37,884 nt of DNA from an uncultured Spirochaetaceae bacterium (GTDB lineage Bacteria; Spirochaetota; Spirochaetia; Sphaerochaetales; Sphaerochaetaceae), in contig CALXLB010000054.1 in assembly GCA_944389085.1 (NCBI GenBank), positions 1 to 37,884 of the forward strand. Direction: 5' to 3'. The notes below the pieces were generated by a model that was given only the letters and a program-made list of their open reading frames with translations, was not told where the DNA came from and ran no database searches. The first letter of the stretch is position 1. The number at the start of each line of letters is the position of its first letter. A program made the translations under genes and the position numbers. Positions 15,906-25,208 of the stretch are shown piece after piece.

Positions 15906-18900
15906 ATGTTCAAACCTGTAAGCAACAAAGTCGATTTCCCTAAGATGGAAGAAGATATCCTGAAATTCTGGGATGATGCTGATATCTGCGGCAAATCAAT
16001 AAGTCAGCGTCCAGCCGACAACGAATATGTTTTCTATGATGGTCCTCCTTTCGCAACAGGACTGCCTCACTTCGGTCATTTCGTTCCAGGAACGATTAAG
16101 GACGCTGTGCCTCGTTATCAGGCAATGAAAGGAAAGAGAGTCATCAGAAGATTCGGTTGGGACTGCCATGGGCTTCCAGTTGAGAACGAAGTCGAGAAGA
16201 CTCTTGGTATCAAAGGTTATTTCCAGGTCATGGATTATGGTGTTGCCAAGTTCAATGATGCCTGCCGCTCAATCGTTCTGAGATATACAAATGAGTGGAA
16301 AGCCACTATCAGAAGAATGGGACGCTGGGTTGATTTCGAGCATGGCTACCGTACAATGGACAAGGATTATATGGAGTCTGTCTGGTGGGTATTCAAGACG
16401 CTCTATGATAAAGGCCTGATTTATGAAGGCTATAACATCCTGCCATACTCTCCGCAGCTTGCTTCTCCGCTTTCCAATATGGAGGTAAGCCTTGGAGGGT
16501 ACAAGGATGTCACAGATCCTGCAGTAACAATCCGCTTCAAGGTAGACGGTGAAGATAAGACATACTTCCTTGCCTGGACAACAACACCATGGACACTTCC
16601 TTCAAACCTTGCTCTTGCAGTCGGCCCGGATATTGATTATGTCAAAGTCCTTGATGAGGAATCCGGAGATTGCTATTACCTTGCTGAGAAGCTTATCGGT
16701 AAGTACTACAAGGATGGCAAAGGCTGCAAGATTGTTGAGCGCATGAAGGGCAGTGACCTCAAGGGCAGAACATACGAGCCGCTTTTCCCTTATTTTGCAG
16801 ATCTGAAGAAGCAGGGAGCCTTTGTCGTCGTCTGTGGTGATTACGTTACGACAGAGGATGGCTGCGGTATTGTACATACTGCTCCTGGTTTCGGTGAGGA
16901 TGACTATAATGTGCTTAAGGGTACAGGCATTCCTGTTGTCTGCCCAATCGATGCAGAATGCCGTTTCACAGATGAAGTGCCTGATTTCAAGGGTAAGTTC
17001 GTCAAAGATGCGGATAAGGATGTCATAGCATGGCTCAAGGAGCATGGCAGTCTGGTGAAGAAGGAGAATTATCTGCATTCCTATCCATTCTGCTATCGTA
17101 CTCACATGCCTCTGATTTATCGTGCTATGAGCTGCTGGTTTGTCGATATCCAGAAGATCAAGAAGACGATGCTTGAGTGCAATGATCAGATCAAATGGGT
17201 GCCCGATCACATCAAATATGGACGTTTCGGCAAGTGGCTTGAAGGTGCACGTGACTGGGCTATCAGCCGCAACAGATTCTGGGGCAATCCTATTCCTGTC
17301 TGGAAGTGCGATGGCTCTGATTATGTTGAAGTGATAGGTTCTATCGCTGAACTTGAGGCAAAGTGCGGACATAAGGTTGAAGACCTTCACAAGCAGTATG
17401 TTGATGCTCTGACATGGCCATCTCCTGATGGAAAGGGCACGATGAGGAGAATTCCTGATGTCCTTGACTGCTGGTTTGAATCCGGTTCAATGCCATACGC
17501 ACAGGAACATTATCCGTTTGAGAACAAGGAAAGATTCCAGTCCATATTCCCTGCGGATTTTATCAACGAAGGTCTTGACCAGACACGTGGCTGGTTCTAT
17601 TCGCTTACAATCCTTGCTGCAGCTCTCTTTGGTAAGCCTGCATTCTGGAACTGTATAGTTTCAGGCATCGTGCTTGCTGCAGATGGCCGGAAGATGAGCA
17701 AGAGCGAACGCAACTTTACCGATCCGATGGAGATTATCAATAAGTATGGTGCAGATGCGCTCCGCTTTGCCCTGATTGACTCAACGCTGGTAAAAGCAGA
17801 CGATCTCAAGTTCTCTGATGAGCTCGTGAAAGATATTCTCAAGAGTCTCATGATTCCTCTCTGGAATGCATATTCATTCTTTGTCACATACGCCAACATT
17901 GATGGATATGAACCATCGGAGACACCTTTCGAGAAGCTTTCGAATTCACTTGACAGATGGATTATTTCCGATCTGAACAGACTAGTTAAGACTGTGACAG
18001 AAGCTATGGATAATTATGACATTCAGGGTGCCTGTTCTTCTCTTACAGCTTTTATCGATGATCTCAATAACTGGTATATCAGAAGATCGAGAAGAAGATT
18101 CTGGAAGTCAGAGAATGATGGTGACAAGAAAGAAGCATATGATACGCTTTATCGTGTTCTTCTGACATTCGTGAAGACAGCGGCTCCATTCATCCCATTC
18201 ATTACAGACTCCATCTACCTCAATCTCAGAACAGACGGAATGCCTGAATCTGTCCATCTCTGCGATTATCCTGAATACAAGGAAAGAGAGAGGGATGAAA
18301 AGCTGGAGAAGGAGATGAGCCTGACTATGAAGACCATAGCCATGGGCCGTGCTCTCCGTTCTTCATCGAATATCAAGATCAGACAGCCTCTTTCTGAATT
18401 CCTCATCGCAGACCGCAGCAAAGAAGACAGGAAGATTCTTGAGGATTATTCGGCAATCATCGCCGAAGAGCTCAATGTCAAGAAAGTGACTATCCGCGGT
18501 GATGAATCCAGGATTGTCTCATACTCTGCAAAAGCCAACTTCAAGGTTCTTGGTTCCAGGCTTGGCAAGAATATGAAGGAAGTCGCTGCTCAGATCCAGA
18601 CACTCTCTTCCGATGATATTGCTTCCATCCTCGATGGAAACGCTCTTAACATGAAGTATTCCGCTGGTGAGATTGCACTTACAGATGGGGATCTTGTTGT
18701 TCAGAGAACTGAGAAAGAGCATGTGAAGGTCCTCAATGAAGGGGCTATCACTGTCGGATATGATACGGAGATTACCGATGCCCTGCTTCTTGAGGGTATT
18801 GCTCGTGATCTTGTCCGTTTCGTTCAGACGGAGAGAAAAGAGAAAGATTTTGAAGTTGCTGACCATATTCATCTTACTGTCTTCGGTGGAAGTGATGTCG

Positions 18901-19034
18901 AAAGAGCTGTAAATGAGTTCTCTTCATACATCAGTGAAGAGACTCTCGCTGATACCCTCACTTTTGCAGAGAATGATGGTGATGAGACAGAGATCGGTGA
19001 AAGCAAAGTTACCGTGAAGGTCGTGAAAGCGTGA
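15906..19034 (+). CDS. ileS: Isoleucyl-tRNA synthetase, eukaryote-like class
   Basis: This 1042-residue class I synthetase charges tRNA-Ile. The HIGH box is HFGH at about residues 55-58 in G-L-P-H-F-G-H-F, and the KMSKS box lies at about 596-600. The central editing domain (W-T-T-T-P-W-T-L-P-S-N) and the D-W-A-I-S-R-N-R-F-W-G motif are present. The N-terminal F-Y-D-G-P-P-F-A-T-G-L-P and the C-terminal extension without a Cys zinc knuckle match the eukaryote-like (IleRS2) class also found in other spirochaetes. That class is often naturally resistant to mupirocin. The ribosome-binding site is TAGGAG. The next gene overlaps the stop by 4 bases. Confidence 0.97.
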   Translation: MFKPVSNKVDFPKMEEDILKFWDDADICGKSISQRPADNEYVFYDGPPFATGLPHFGHFVPGTIKDAVPRYQAMKGKRVIRRFGWDCHGLPVENEVEKTLGIKGYFQVMDYGVAKFNDACRSIVLRYTNEWKATIRRMGRWVDFEHGYRTMDKDYMESVWWVFKTLYDKGLIYEGYNILPYSPQLASPLSNMEVSLGGYKDVTDPAVTIRFKVDGEDKTYFLAWTTTPWTLPSNLALAVGPDIDYVKVLDEESGDCYYLAEKLIGKYYKDGKGCKIVERMKGSDLKGRTYEPLFPYFADLKKQGAFVVVCGDYVTTEDGCGIVHTAPGFGEDDYNVLKGTGIPVVCPIDAECRFTDEVPDFKGKFVKDADKDVIAWLKEHGSLVKKENYLHSYPFCYRTHMPLIYRAMSCWFVDIQKIKKTMLECNDQIKWVPDHIKYGRFGKWLEGARDWAISRNRFWGNPIPVWKCDGSDYVEVIGSIAELEAKCGHKVEDLHKQYVDALTWPSPDGKGTMRRIPDVLDCWFESGSMPYAQEHYPFENKERFQSIFPADFINEGLDQTRGWFYSLTILAAALFGKPAFWNCIVSGIVLAADGRKMSKSERNFTDPMEIINKYGADALRFALIDSTLVKADDLKFSDELVKDILKSLMIPLWNAYSFFVTYANIDGYEPSETPFEKLSNSLDRWIISDLNRLVKTVTEAMDNYDIQGACSSLTAFIDDLNNWYIRRSRRRFWKSENDGDKKEAYDTLYRVLLTFVKTAAPFIPFITDSIYLNLRTDGMPESVHLCDYPEYKERERDEKLEKEMSLTMKTIAMGRALRSSSNIKIRQPLSEFLIADRSKEDRKILEDYSAIIAEELNVKKVTIRGDESRIVSYSAKANFKVLGSRLGKNMKEVAAQIQTLSSDDIASILDGNALNMKYSAGEIALTDGDLVVQRTEKEHVKVLNEGAITVGYDTEITDALLLEGIARDLVRFVQTERKEKDFEVADHIHLTVFGGSDVERAVNEFSSYISEETLADTLTFAENDGDETEIGESKVTVKVVKA

Positions 19035-19882
19035 AGAGAAAAGCACTGATTCTCTTTGCTGTCATTGTACTCTTCGTATCATGCGTATACACAGAACGCT
19101 TTGATACGGAGAGGGCAAGATATTTAGGAGAAAGCGGTGATATCGTTGTCACGCTTAATGTTGCTGAGGCGGAAGAATGCGGTGCTGCCGCTCTTCTTCC
19201 TCAGAGCGATATTGTTAAGCGGGTTGATAGAATCTCTCTTTCGCTTAAATCTTCTGGAGAGGGTGCTTTTGGAATCACAGGTATTGCTAATGGTCTTCTT
19301 TCTTCGACTGAAGTGGGAACTGTTCTGATCTGGGATCCTGGATTTGTCAGGGCAGGTGAATCGCCTAGGTATTATGAGAACAGGAAGATGGCTTTGAAGA
19401 CTGGTTCTCTCAGCGATGGCATCGTACTGTTCACGACAGAGAATTACAAAGCTGAATATGACAGACTTAAGGGAAGCGGCAATGCTTATATCCCTCTCCA
19501 TCTCTGGAATGCGATGGAATCATCCCTTGCTGCTTTGTATGTGGCGAATCCTGAGAATATCATGGTGCCTGGTGTTGATATACCACAGGAGACACTGCAG
19601 AAGATAAAGAGCGTACTGCTCTTCCTTGACGACGCGGATTCCTCTTTTTCTTTATCTGGAGAGATTCAGATGCACGATGAGGATGGTGCCAGAACTCTTT
19701 GTACTCTGCTTCGTAATCTTCTTGTACAGAAAATCAGAAGAGAGGGTGGAAAGCTTGACGTTCGTGCTCTTTCAGGTATCTTCACATATGATGGTTCTCT
19801 TCTGAGAATCTCCGGTTACTCTGTCAGTTATGATGAAGTGAGAATGCTTCTCACGAAGGAGTTTGAAAATGCCTCTATATGA
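19031..19882 (+). CDS. Uncharacterised lipoprotein
   Basis: This 283-residue product starts with GTG overlapping the ileS stop (GTGA). Its lipobox V-S-C puts the lipidated Cys at about residue 18. The mature part is about 265 residues of mixed alpha/beta character with repeated hydrophobic strands, and I recognise no family. The R-x-D-x-x-x-A-R-Y-L-G start and the I-S-G-Y-S-V-S-Y-D-E end suggest a periplasmic substrate-free scaffold or a spirochaete-specific lipoprotein. It appears translationally coupled to ileS and to the following zinc-ribbon gene, which it overlaps by 14 bases. Confidence 0.75.
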   Translation: MKRKALILFAVIVLFVSCVYTERFDTERARYLGESGDIVVTLNVAEAEECGAAALLPQSDIVKRVDRISLSLKSSGEGAFGITGIANGLLSSTEVGTVLIWDPGFVRAGESPRYYENRKMALKTGSLSDGIVLFTTENYKAEYDRLKGSGNAYIPLHLWNAMESSLAALYVANPENIMVPGVDIPQETLQKIKSVLLFLDDADSSFSLSGEIQMHDEDGARTLCTLLRNLLVQKIRREGGKLDVRALSGIFTYDGSLLRISGYSVSYDEVRMLLTKEFENASI

Positions 19883-20087
19883 ATATAAATGCACAAAATG
19901 CGGGAAGGACTATGAGGTGATCAAAGGTTTTTCCGATGATGCTGATCATGATACCTGCCCGGATTGCAACAGCCCGGCAGAAAGGGTCTTCTCAGAAGCT
20001 CCTGCTGTGGTCTACCATGGTACAGGCTATTACTGCACAGACCATAGAAGCTCTGCTTGCAGCAACTGCAGTAAAAACAAGGACTGA
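19869..20087 (+). CDS. FmdB-family zinc-ribbon protein
   Basis: This 72-residue protein starts M-P-L-Y-E-Y-K-C, the usual opening of the FmdB putative regulatory family. Two CxxC pairs (C8/C11 and C31/C34 approximately) form a zinc ribbon, and the tail has further Cys residues (C-S-N-C-S). I chose ATG 19869, 6 bases after AAGGAG, over TTG 19863. It overlaps the preceding lipoprotein by 14 bases and lies just ahead of trpS, so it belongs to the ileS-trpS transcript. Its role is unknown. Confidence 0.85.
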   Translation: MPLYEYKCTKCGKDYEVIKGFSDDADHDTCPDCNSPAERVFSEAPAVVYHGTGYYCTDHRSSACSNCSKNKD

Positions 20088-20090
20088 AAA

Positions 20091-21074
20091 ATGAAAAGAA
20101 TACTTACAGGTGACAGAACGACAGGAAAGCTTCATCTGGGACATTATGCGGGGTCACTGCTTTCCCGTGTAAGTCTGCAGAATGATTATGAAGAATTCAT
20201 ATTGCTTGCTGATGTACAGGCTCTTACAACACACTTCAACAAGCCTGAGCTGATCAATAATTCTATTTATGATGTAGCAATGGATAATCTCTCTGTGGGA
20301 CTTGACCCTGAGAAAGTCACATTCGTGCAGCAGTCAATGATTCCTGCTATTGCCGAGCTGACGATTTTCTATTCGATGATTGTTACTGTCAATCAGCTGG
20401 GACATAATCCGACAATCAAGACAGAAGCCAAGAATTATGGTTACAAAGAGCTGACATATGGCTTTCTGGGCTATCCTGTCTCTCAGACTGCCGATATCAC
20501 ATTCTGCAATGCCGATCTTGTACCAGTAGGGGAGGATCAGATTCCTCATATCGAGCTGTCCAGAAAGATTGTAAGAAAATTCAACGATCTCTATGGTACT
20601 TCAATCACAGAGCCTGAATATAAGCTTTCGTCAGTTTCCCGCCTTCCAGGCCTTGATGGCAATGCAAAGATGGGCAAGAGCATGGGAAATGCTGTTTATC
20701 TCTCTGACAGCGAAGATGTCTTGAATGAGAAGATCAGGAATGCTGTCACTGACACGAACAGAATCAGCGTGAAGATCCCCGGAAATCCGGATGTCTGTAC
20801 TGTTTATACATATCATAAAGCTTTCAATGCGGAAGAATCTGGCAATGTCTGCTCGATGTGCAAGAATGCGGAAATAGGCTGTGTAGCCTGCAAGAAGCTT
20901 CTCATGAAGAAGATGAATGAGCTGCTCTCCCCGATAAGAGAGAAGCGCCATTACTATGAAGAGCATATCGATGAGGTAAGGGATATCATCCATTCAGGAA
21001 CGGATAAAGCCAATAAAATCGGCAATGAGAATCTTAAAGCTATAAAAGAGAAGATGCATATAGTTCTTTCCTGA
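20091..21074 (+). CDS. trpS: Tryptophanyl-tRNA synthetase
   Basis: This 327-residue class I synthetase charges tRNA-Trp. The start G-D-R-T-T-G-K-L-H-L-G-H carries the HIGH box HLGH at about 15-18, and the KMSKS variant KMGKS lies at about 193-197. D-Q-I-P-H-I-E-L-S-R and E-P-E-Y-K support the assignment. A Cys cluster (C-S-M-C, then G-C-V-A-C, about 257-270) resembles the metal/Fe-S site seen in a subset of bacterial TrpRS. The start is 3 bases after the zinc-ribbon gene. A terminator follows. Confidence 0.96.
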   Translation: MKRILTGDRTTGKLHLGHYAGSLLSRVSLQNDYEEFILLADVQALTTHFNKPELINNSIYDVAMDNLSVGLDPEKVTFVQQSMIPAIAELTIFYSMIVTVNQLGHNPTIKTEAKNYGYKELTYGFLGYPVSQTADITFCNADLVPVGEDQIPHIELSRKIVRKFNDLYGTSITEPEYKLSSVSRLPGLDGNAKMGKSMGNAVYLSDSEDVLNEKIRNAVTDTNRISVKIPGNPDVCTVYTYHKAFNAEESGNVCSMCKNAEIGCVACKKLLMKKMNELLSPIREKRHYYEEHIDEVRDIIHSGTDKANKIGNENLKAIKEKMHIVLS

Positions 21075-21108
21075 GTATTTCAGTCTTTCTGCTATTATAT
21101 GTTTTCGG

Positions 21109-21134
21109 CCTCAGTCCTTGTGACTGGGGTTTTT
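21109..21134 (+). terminator. Terminator of the ileS-trpS operon
   Basis: An 8-bp stem CCTCAGTC/GACTGGGG (one T-G pair) with a 5-base loop runs into TTTTT. Confidence 0.88.
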
Positions 21135-21230
21135 GCATCAAAGCAAAGAACAGCCTCTGGTAATTTCAATATTTCTCCGTAAATTGCAGATTAATTATAT
21201 TGGTATATTAGATTGTTGGTTTTATGCAAA

Positions 21231-21316
21231 TAATATGCAGAAAAATGCATATTAATTTTAGAAATATTGAATTAAACGCTTTATTTTGCTTGAATAATCA
21301 AAGAAAACACTATAAA
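21231..21316 (+). promoter_or_regulatory. Operator-like palindrome and promoter for the dpp operon
   Basis: A perfect 9-bp inverted repeat TAATATGCA/TGCATATTA with a 6-base spacer (21231-21254) lies in the 290-base gap before dppB. Further down, TATAAA (21311-21316) is a good -10, but its -35 is ambiguous: TTGCTT with a 19-bp spacer or TTGAAT with 15 bp. The palindrome sits about 35 bases upstream of that -35, where an activator or repressor could bind. The rest of the gap is AT-rich and empty. Confidence 0.45.
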
Positions 21317-21364
21317 AACAAAGCCAAGACAGTAAGTGCCTTTTACTGATGACTTGGAGGCTAT

Positions 21365-22342
21365 ATGTGGAAATACATTCTGAAAAGGCTGCTTATGATG
21401 ATTCCTGTTCTCCTTGGAGTTACCTTTCTGGTGTTCTTCATTCTGAACATGACTCCAGGAGATCCTGCGGCAATCATCTTAGGCGACCAGGCCACTCCCG
21501 AAGCCATTGCCCAGCTTAGAGAAGAGCTGGGGCTCAACGATCCGCTTCTCATTCGTTATGTGAGATACATCATTGATATGCTTCATGGTGATTTCGGTGA
21601 ATCATATAAGAATGGAATAAGCGTTGCAGCACAGGTTCTCGATAAGTTCCCTAATACAGCAGTACTTGCTGTTGCAGGTATACTTGTCGCCCTTGTGATC
21701 GGAATCCCCGTTGGAATTATATCAGCACGCAAGCAGTATTCAGCTCTGGACAATACCTCCATGGTACTGTCATTGCTGGGTGTGTCCATGCCTAATTTCT
21801 GGCTTGGCCTTCTGCTTTCGCTTCTTTTTGCTCTCAAGCTGGGATGGTTTCCTTCGCAAGGTATGGGGTCGGGCTTTGTTCCGTTATTGCGGAGCCTTGT
21901 TCTGCCTGCAATCACGCTGGGGACAGGGTCTGCAGCTACTGTCGTCAGAATGACAAGGTCTTCGATGCTTGAAGTCATCAGACAGGATTATATCTCTACT
22001 GCAAGGGCAAAGGGATTGGATGAGAAAGTAATCACAAAGCGTCATATGTTCCGCAATGCTCTTATTCCTATCGTTACAGCAGTAGGACTTCAGTTTGGCA
22101 CTCTTCTTGGTGGTGCTATGCTGACAGAGACTGTATTCTCCTGGCCGGGACTGGGAAGGCTCATGGTTGACTCACTGAACAGTAAGGACATCCCAATGGT
22201 TCTTGGAAGTGTGCTTTTCATGACAATCATGTTCTCATTTGTCAATCTGGCTGTCGATATTGTCTATGCCTTCATTGATCCGAGAATCAAGAGTCTGTAT
22301 AGCAAGGCTGGATTCAAAAAGAGAAGGGTGGTGGTAGCATGA
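21365..22342 (+). CDS. dppB: Peptide-type ABC transporter permease, DppB-like
   Basis: This 325-residue inner-membrane permease of the dipeptide/oligopeptide/nickel family opens with W-K-Y-I-L-K-R-L-L-M-M-I-P-V-L-L-G-V and F-F-I-L-N-M-T-P-G-D-P. It has about six membrane segments. The EAA coupling loop (Y-I-S-T-A-R-A-K-G-L) near residue 211 contacts the ATPases. The start follows TTGGAGG. It is the first gene of dppBCDF plus the binding-protein gene, and it overlaps dppC as ATGA. The substrate (peptide, opine or other) cannot be told from the sequence. Confidence 0.92.
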   Translation: MWKYILKRLLMMIPVLLGVTFLVFFILNMTPGDPAAIILGDQATPEAIAQLREELGLNDPLLIRYVRYIIDMLHGDFGESYKNGISVAAQVLDKFPNTAVLAVAGILVALVIGIPVGIISARKQYSALDNTSMVLSLLGVSMPNFWLGLLLSLLFALKLGWFPSQGMGSGFVPLLRSLVLPAITLGTGSAATVVRMTRSSMLEVIRQDYISTARAKGLDEKVITKRHMFRNALIPIVTAVGLQFGTLLGGAMLTETVFSWPGLGRLMVDSLNSKDIPMVLGSVLFMTIMFSFVNLAVDIVYAFIDPRIKSLYSKAGFKKRRVVVA

Positions 22343-23235
22343 AAAGCAGAGCAAATGAGAAAAACAAGCAGCGCTCACTGTGGGTAGAAGCCTGGAGAAG
22401 GCTGAGAAAGAACAAACTTGCTATGGCAGGGCTTGGCTTCGTACTTCTTCTTGTCGTGCTTGCCATCTTTACAATTGCTGTCGATTTGATAACGCATAAT
22501 GCGTTTTATACGGAGCATGTTGTCAAGCAGAATCTACGTCTTCGTCTTCAGGGACCGTCAAAGGAGCATATATTCGGGCTTGATGAGTTCGGCCGTGATA
22601 TCTTCCTGCGTGTTATCTGGGCAATCAGATATTCACTTTTCATGGGTACCGTTGCTATTGGTATTTCTGTTGTCATCGGAAGCCTTCTTGGCGCAATCGC
22701 AGGATTCTATGGCAAGGTCGTTGATAACGTGATCATGAGAATCATGGATATCTTCCTGGCAATTCCGTCAATGCTTCTTGCCTTGGCTATCGTCGCTGCG
22801 TTTGGAACAAGCCTGACAAATCTTCTTCTTGCTATTGCAATAAGCTATGTTCCGACATTTGCGAGAACCGTAAGGGCTTCTGTGCTTACGGTCAAGGATC
22901 AGGAGTATATAGAGGCTGCGAAAGCTCTTGGAGCCAGTGACGCAAGAATTATCGGAAAATATATCATTCCGAACTGTCTTGCACCCCTGATCGTACAGGC
23001 TTCTCTCGGTGTTGCTGGCGCAATCCTCTCAATCGCAGGTCTTTCATTCCTTGGTCTGGGTATTCAGCCGCCTACGCCGGAATGGGGGTCGATGCTATCG
23101 AATGCGAGATCCTACATCCGTGATGGCTGGCATATCACTGTCATCCCCGGTCTCATGATCATGCTTACGATTCTTTCTCTGAACGTCCTCGGTGATGGTC
23201 TCAGAGATGCACTCGATCCGAGACTCAAGAACTGA
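22339..23235 (+). CDS. dppC: Peptide-type ABC transporter permease, DppC-like
   Basis: This 298-residue second permease has the DppC-type N terminus (W-R-R-L-R-K-N-K-L-A-M-A-G), the H-I-F-G-L-D-E-F-G-R-D-I periplasmic motif near residue 75, and the coupling motif Y-I-E-A-A-K-A-L-G-A near 190-199. It has about six membrane segments. It overlaps dppB by 4 bases and precedes dppD by 8 bases, so the pair should form the channel heterodimer. Confidence 0.92.
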   Translation: MKSRANEKNKQRSLWVEAWRRLRKNKLAMAGLGFVLLLVVLAIFTIAVDLITHNAFYTEHVVKQNLRLRLQGPSKEHIFGLDEFGRDIFLRVIWAIRYSLFMGTVAIGISVVIGSLLGAIAGFYGKVVDNVIMRIMDIFLAIPSMLLALAIVAAFGTSLTNLLLAIAISYVPTFARTVRASVLTVKDQEYIEAAKALGASDARIIGKYIIPNCLAPLIVQASLGVAGAILSIAGLSFLGLGIQPPTPEWGSMLSNARSYIRDGWHITVIPGLMIMLTILSLNVLGDGLRDALDPRLKN

Positions 23236-23243
23236 GGTGAATT

Positions 23244-24230
23244 ATGAATGGGAAAGAACTGCTTAAAATAGAGGATCTGGAAATCAGATACGAAACCGAT
23301 GACGGTATTGTCTATGCGCTCAATGGTGTATCACTTCATGTGAATGAGGGAGAGACACTTGGTCTTGTAGGAGAGACAGGGGCAGGAAAGACAACACTGG
23401 CAAAAGGTATTCTGCGTCTTATCCAGACTCCTCCAGGAAAGATTGTCAATGGCAAGGTCTATTTCGAAGGAAAGAATGTTCTGGCTATGTCGGATCATGA
23501 CCTTCATCAGGTCCGTGGAAATGCCATCTCGATGGTGTTCCAGGATCCTATGACCAGCCTTAATCCTGTCATGACTGTCGGGGAGCAGATTGAGGAGGTT
23601 ATTGCGGTTCACAACAATAGTCTCAGCAAGGAAGAAATCAGGGAAAGAGCAATTGCGATGCTTAAGAGGGTCGGGATTTCCGCTGACAGAATCGATGAAT
23701 ATCCTCATCAGTTCTCCGGAGGCATGAAGCAGCGTGTCATCATTGCTATTGCCCTTGCATGCAATCCGAAGCTTCTTCTTGCAGATGAACCGACAACAGC
23801 TCTCGATGTGACGATCCAGGCGCAGGTCCTGGATATGATCAACAAGCTGAAGACGGAGATGAATACTGCTATGATTCTCATCTCCCATGATCTTGGTGTT
23901 GTCGCCCAGACCTGTGACCGTGTAGCCATCATCTATGCTGGCCGTATTGTAGAAACTGGCAATCTTCGCGATATCTACAAGAACCCGAAGCATCCGTACA
24001 CTGTCGGACTTCTTGATTCTATTCCATCGCTTACAAGGGACACAAAACGGCTTAAACCAATTAAAGGTCTTATGCCTGATCCGACGAATCTGCCGTCTGG
24101 ATGTCCCTTTGCCCCAAGATGCAACTATGCCTCCTCTGCATGTTCTGAGGCTGTTCCAGAACTTACTGACAGGGGTAATGGCCATCTTGTCAGATGTATC
24201 AAAGACATCTCTGGAAAGGAGGGACAGTAA
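23244..24230 (+). CDS. dppD: Peptide-type ABC transporter ATPase, DppD-like
   Basis: This 328-residue ATP-binding subunit has Walker [10 protein letters not shown] at about 42-50, Q-loop F-Q-D-P-M-T-S, signature S-G-G-M-K-Q-R, and Walker [13 protein letters not shown]. The C-terminal oligo_HPY tail has [16 protein letters not shown] with conserved Cys residues. GAGGTGA precedes the start. It ends TAATG, overlapping dppF by one base. Confidence 0.93.
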   Translation: MNGKELLKIEDLEIRYETDDGIVYALNGVSLHVNEGETLGLVGETGAGKTTLAKGILRLIQTPPGKIVNGKVYFEGKNVLAMSDHDLHQVRGNAISMVFQDPMTSLNPVMTVGEQIEEVIAVHNNSLSKEEIRERAIAMLKRVGISADRIDEYPHQFSGGMKQRVIIAIALACNPKLLLADEPTTALDVTIQAQVLDMINKLKTEMNTAMILISHDLGVVAQTCDRVAIIYAGRIVETGNLRDIYKNPKHPYTVGLLDSIPSLTRDTKRLKPIKGLMPDPTNLPSGCPFAPRCNYASSACSEAVPELTDRGNGHLVRCIKDISGKEGQ

Positions 24231-25186
24231 TGGCAAAGGAAGAACTTCTCAGGGTGGAGAACCTTAAGAAATATTTTTCAACACACTCCGGTATGCTGCA
24301 TGCAGTGGATGATGTTTCCTTCTCTCTTGCCAAAGGAGAGACACTTGGAGTTGTAGGTGAGTCTGGATGTGGCAAATCGACTCTTGGCCGCACTATAATC
24401 CGCCTCCATGAACCTACTGGGGGAAAGATTTTCTTCCGTGGAGAGGATATTACGGATGCTGATAAAAAGCGGATGAAGGAATTGAGAAGAGATATGCAGA
24501 TCATATTCCAGGATCCTTTCGCATCCCTCAATCCAAGAATGACCGTCTCCCAGACTATTGAGGAAAGCCTTCTTATACAGGGACTGTTCTCCAGAAGAGA
24601 CAAAGAAGGTCTGCGGAAACGCGTTCACGAACTGATGGATCTTGTAGGGCTTTCTGAAAGACTTGTGAACAGTTATCCTCATGAGCTTGATGGGGGAAGA
24701 AGGCAGCGAATAGGAATTGCACGTGTTCTTGCCCTCAATCCCGAATTCATAGTCTGTGATGAACCTGTATCGGCTCTTGATGTTTCAATACAGGCTCAGA
24801 TTCTTAACTTGATGCAGGATCTGCAGGATTCATTCGGATTCTCTTATCTCTTCATCACTCATGATCTCTCTGTCGTGAAGCATCTTTCAAATGAGATTAT
24901 GGTCATGTATCTCGGGAAAATGGTTGAAAAGTGCAGTACTGCTGACCTTTTCCGTAATCCAAGACACCCATATACGAAGGCACTGCTTTCTGCGATTCCC
25001 GTACCGGATCCTGATTTCCATGCGGACAGGATTCTCCTTGAAGGAGAAATCTCCAGTCCGATAGATCCGCCTGCAGGATGTCGCTTCGCAGCTCGTTGCC
25101 GCTATGCGACTGACAGATGCAGACAAGGTGATATCCCGCTTCGTGAAGTCGAGCCGGGCCACTTTGTCGCATGCGTCCTCGATTAG
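24230..25186 (+). CDS. dppF: Peptide-type ABC transporter ATPase, DppF-like
   Basis: This second ATPase has 318 residues from ATG 24230, which follows GGAGG and overlaps the dppD stop. A longer frame from 24194 lacks such a site. It has Walker A G-E-S-G-C-G-K-S-T and Walker B C-D-E-P-V-S-A-L-D. The signature reads L-D-G-G-R-R-Q-R-I instead of the usual L-S-G-G-Q-R-Q-R, so the Ser is Asp. The C-terminal tail with C-R-F-A-A-R-C is typical. It should pair with DppD; the altered signature may make one ATP site weak. Confidence 0.92.
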   Translation: MAKEELLRVENLKKYFSTHSGMLHAVDDVSFSLAKGETLGVVGESGCGKSTLGRTIIRLHEPTGGKIFFRGEDITDADKKRMKELRRDMQIIFQDPFASLNPRMTVSQTIEESLLIQGLFSRRDKEGLRKRVHELMDLVGLSERLVNSYPHELDGGRRQRIGIARVLALNPEFIVCDEPVSALDVSIQAQILNLMQDLQDSFGFSYLFITHDLSVVKHLSNEIMVMYLGKMVEKCSTADLFRNPRHPYTKALLSAIPVPDPDFHADRILLEGEISSPIDPPAGCRFAARCRYATDRCRQGDIPLREVEPGHFVACVLD

Positions 25187-25208
25187 AAACCAACCCAGGA
25201 GGTTTTAT

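Noticed and set aside
25104..25208. Longer start for the binding protein within dppF
   Set aside because: It would bury the signal peptide; ATG 25209 has AGGAGG and a clear signal sequence.
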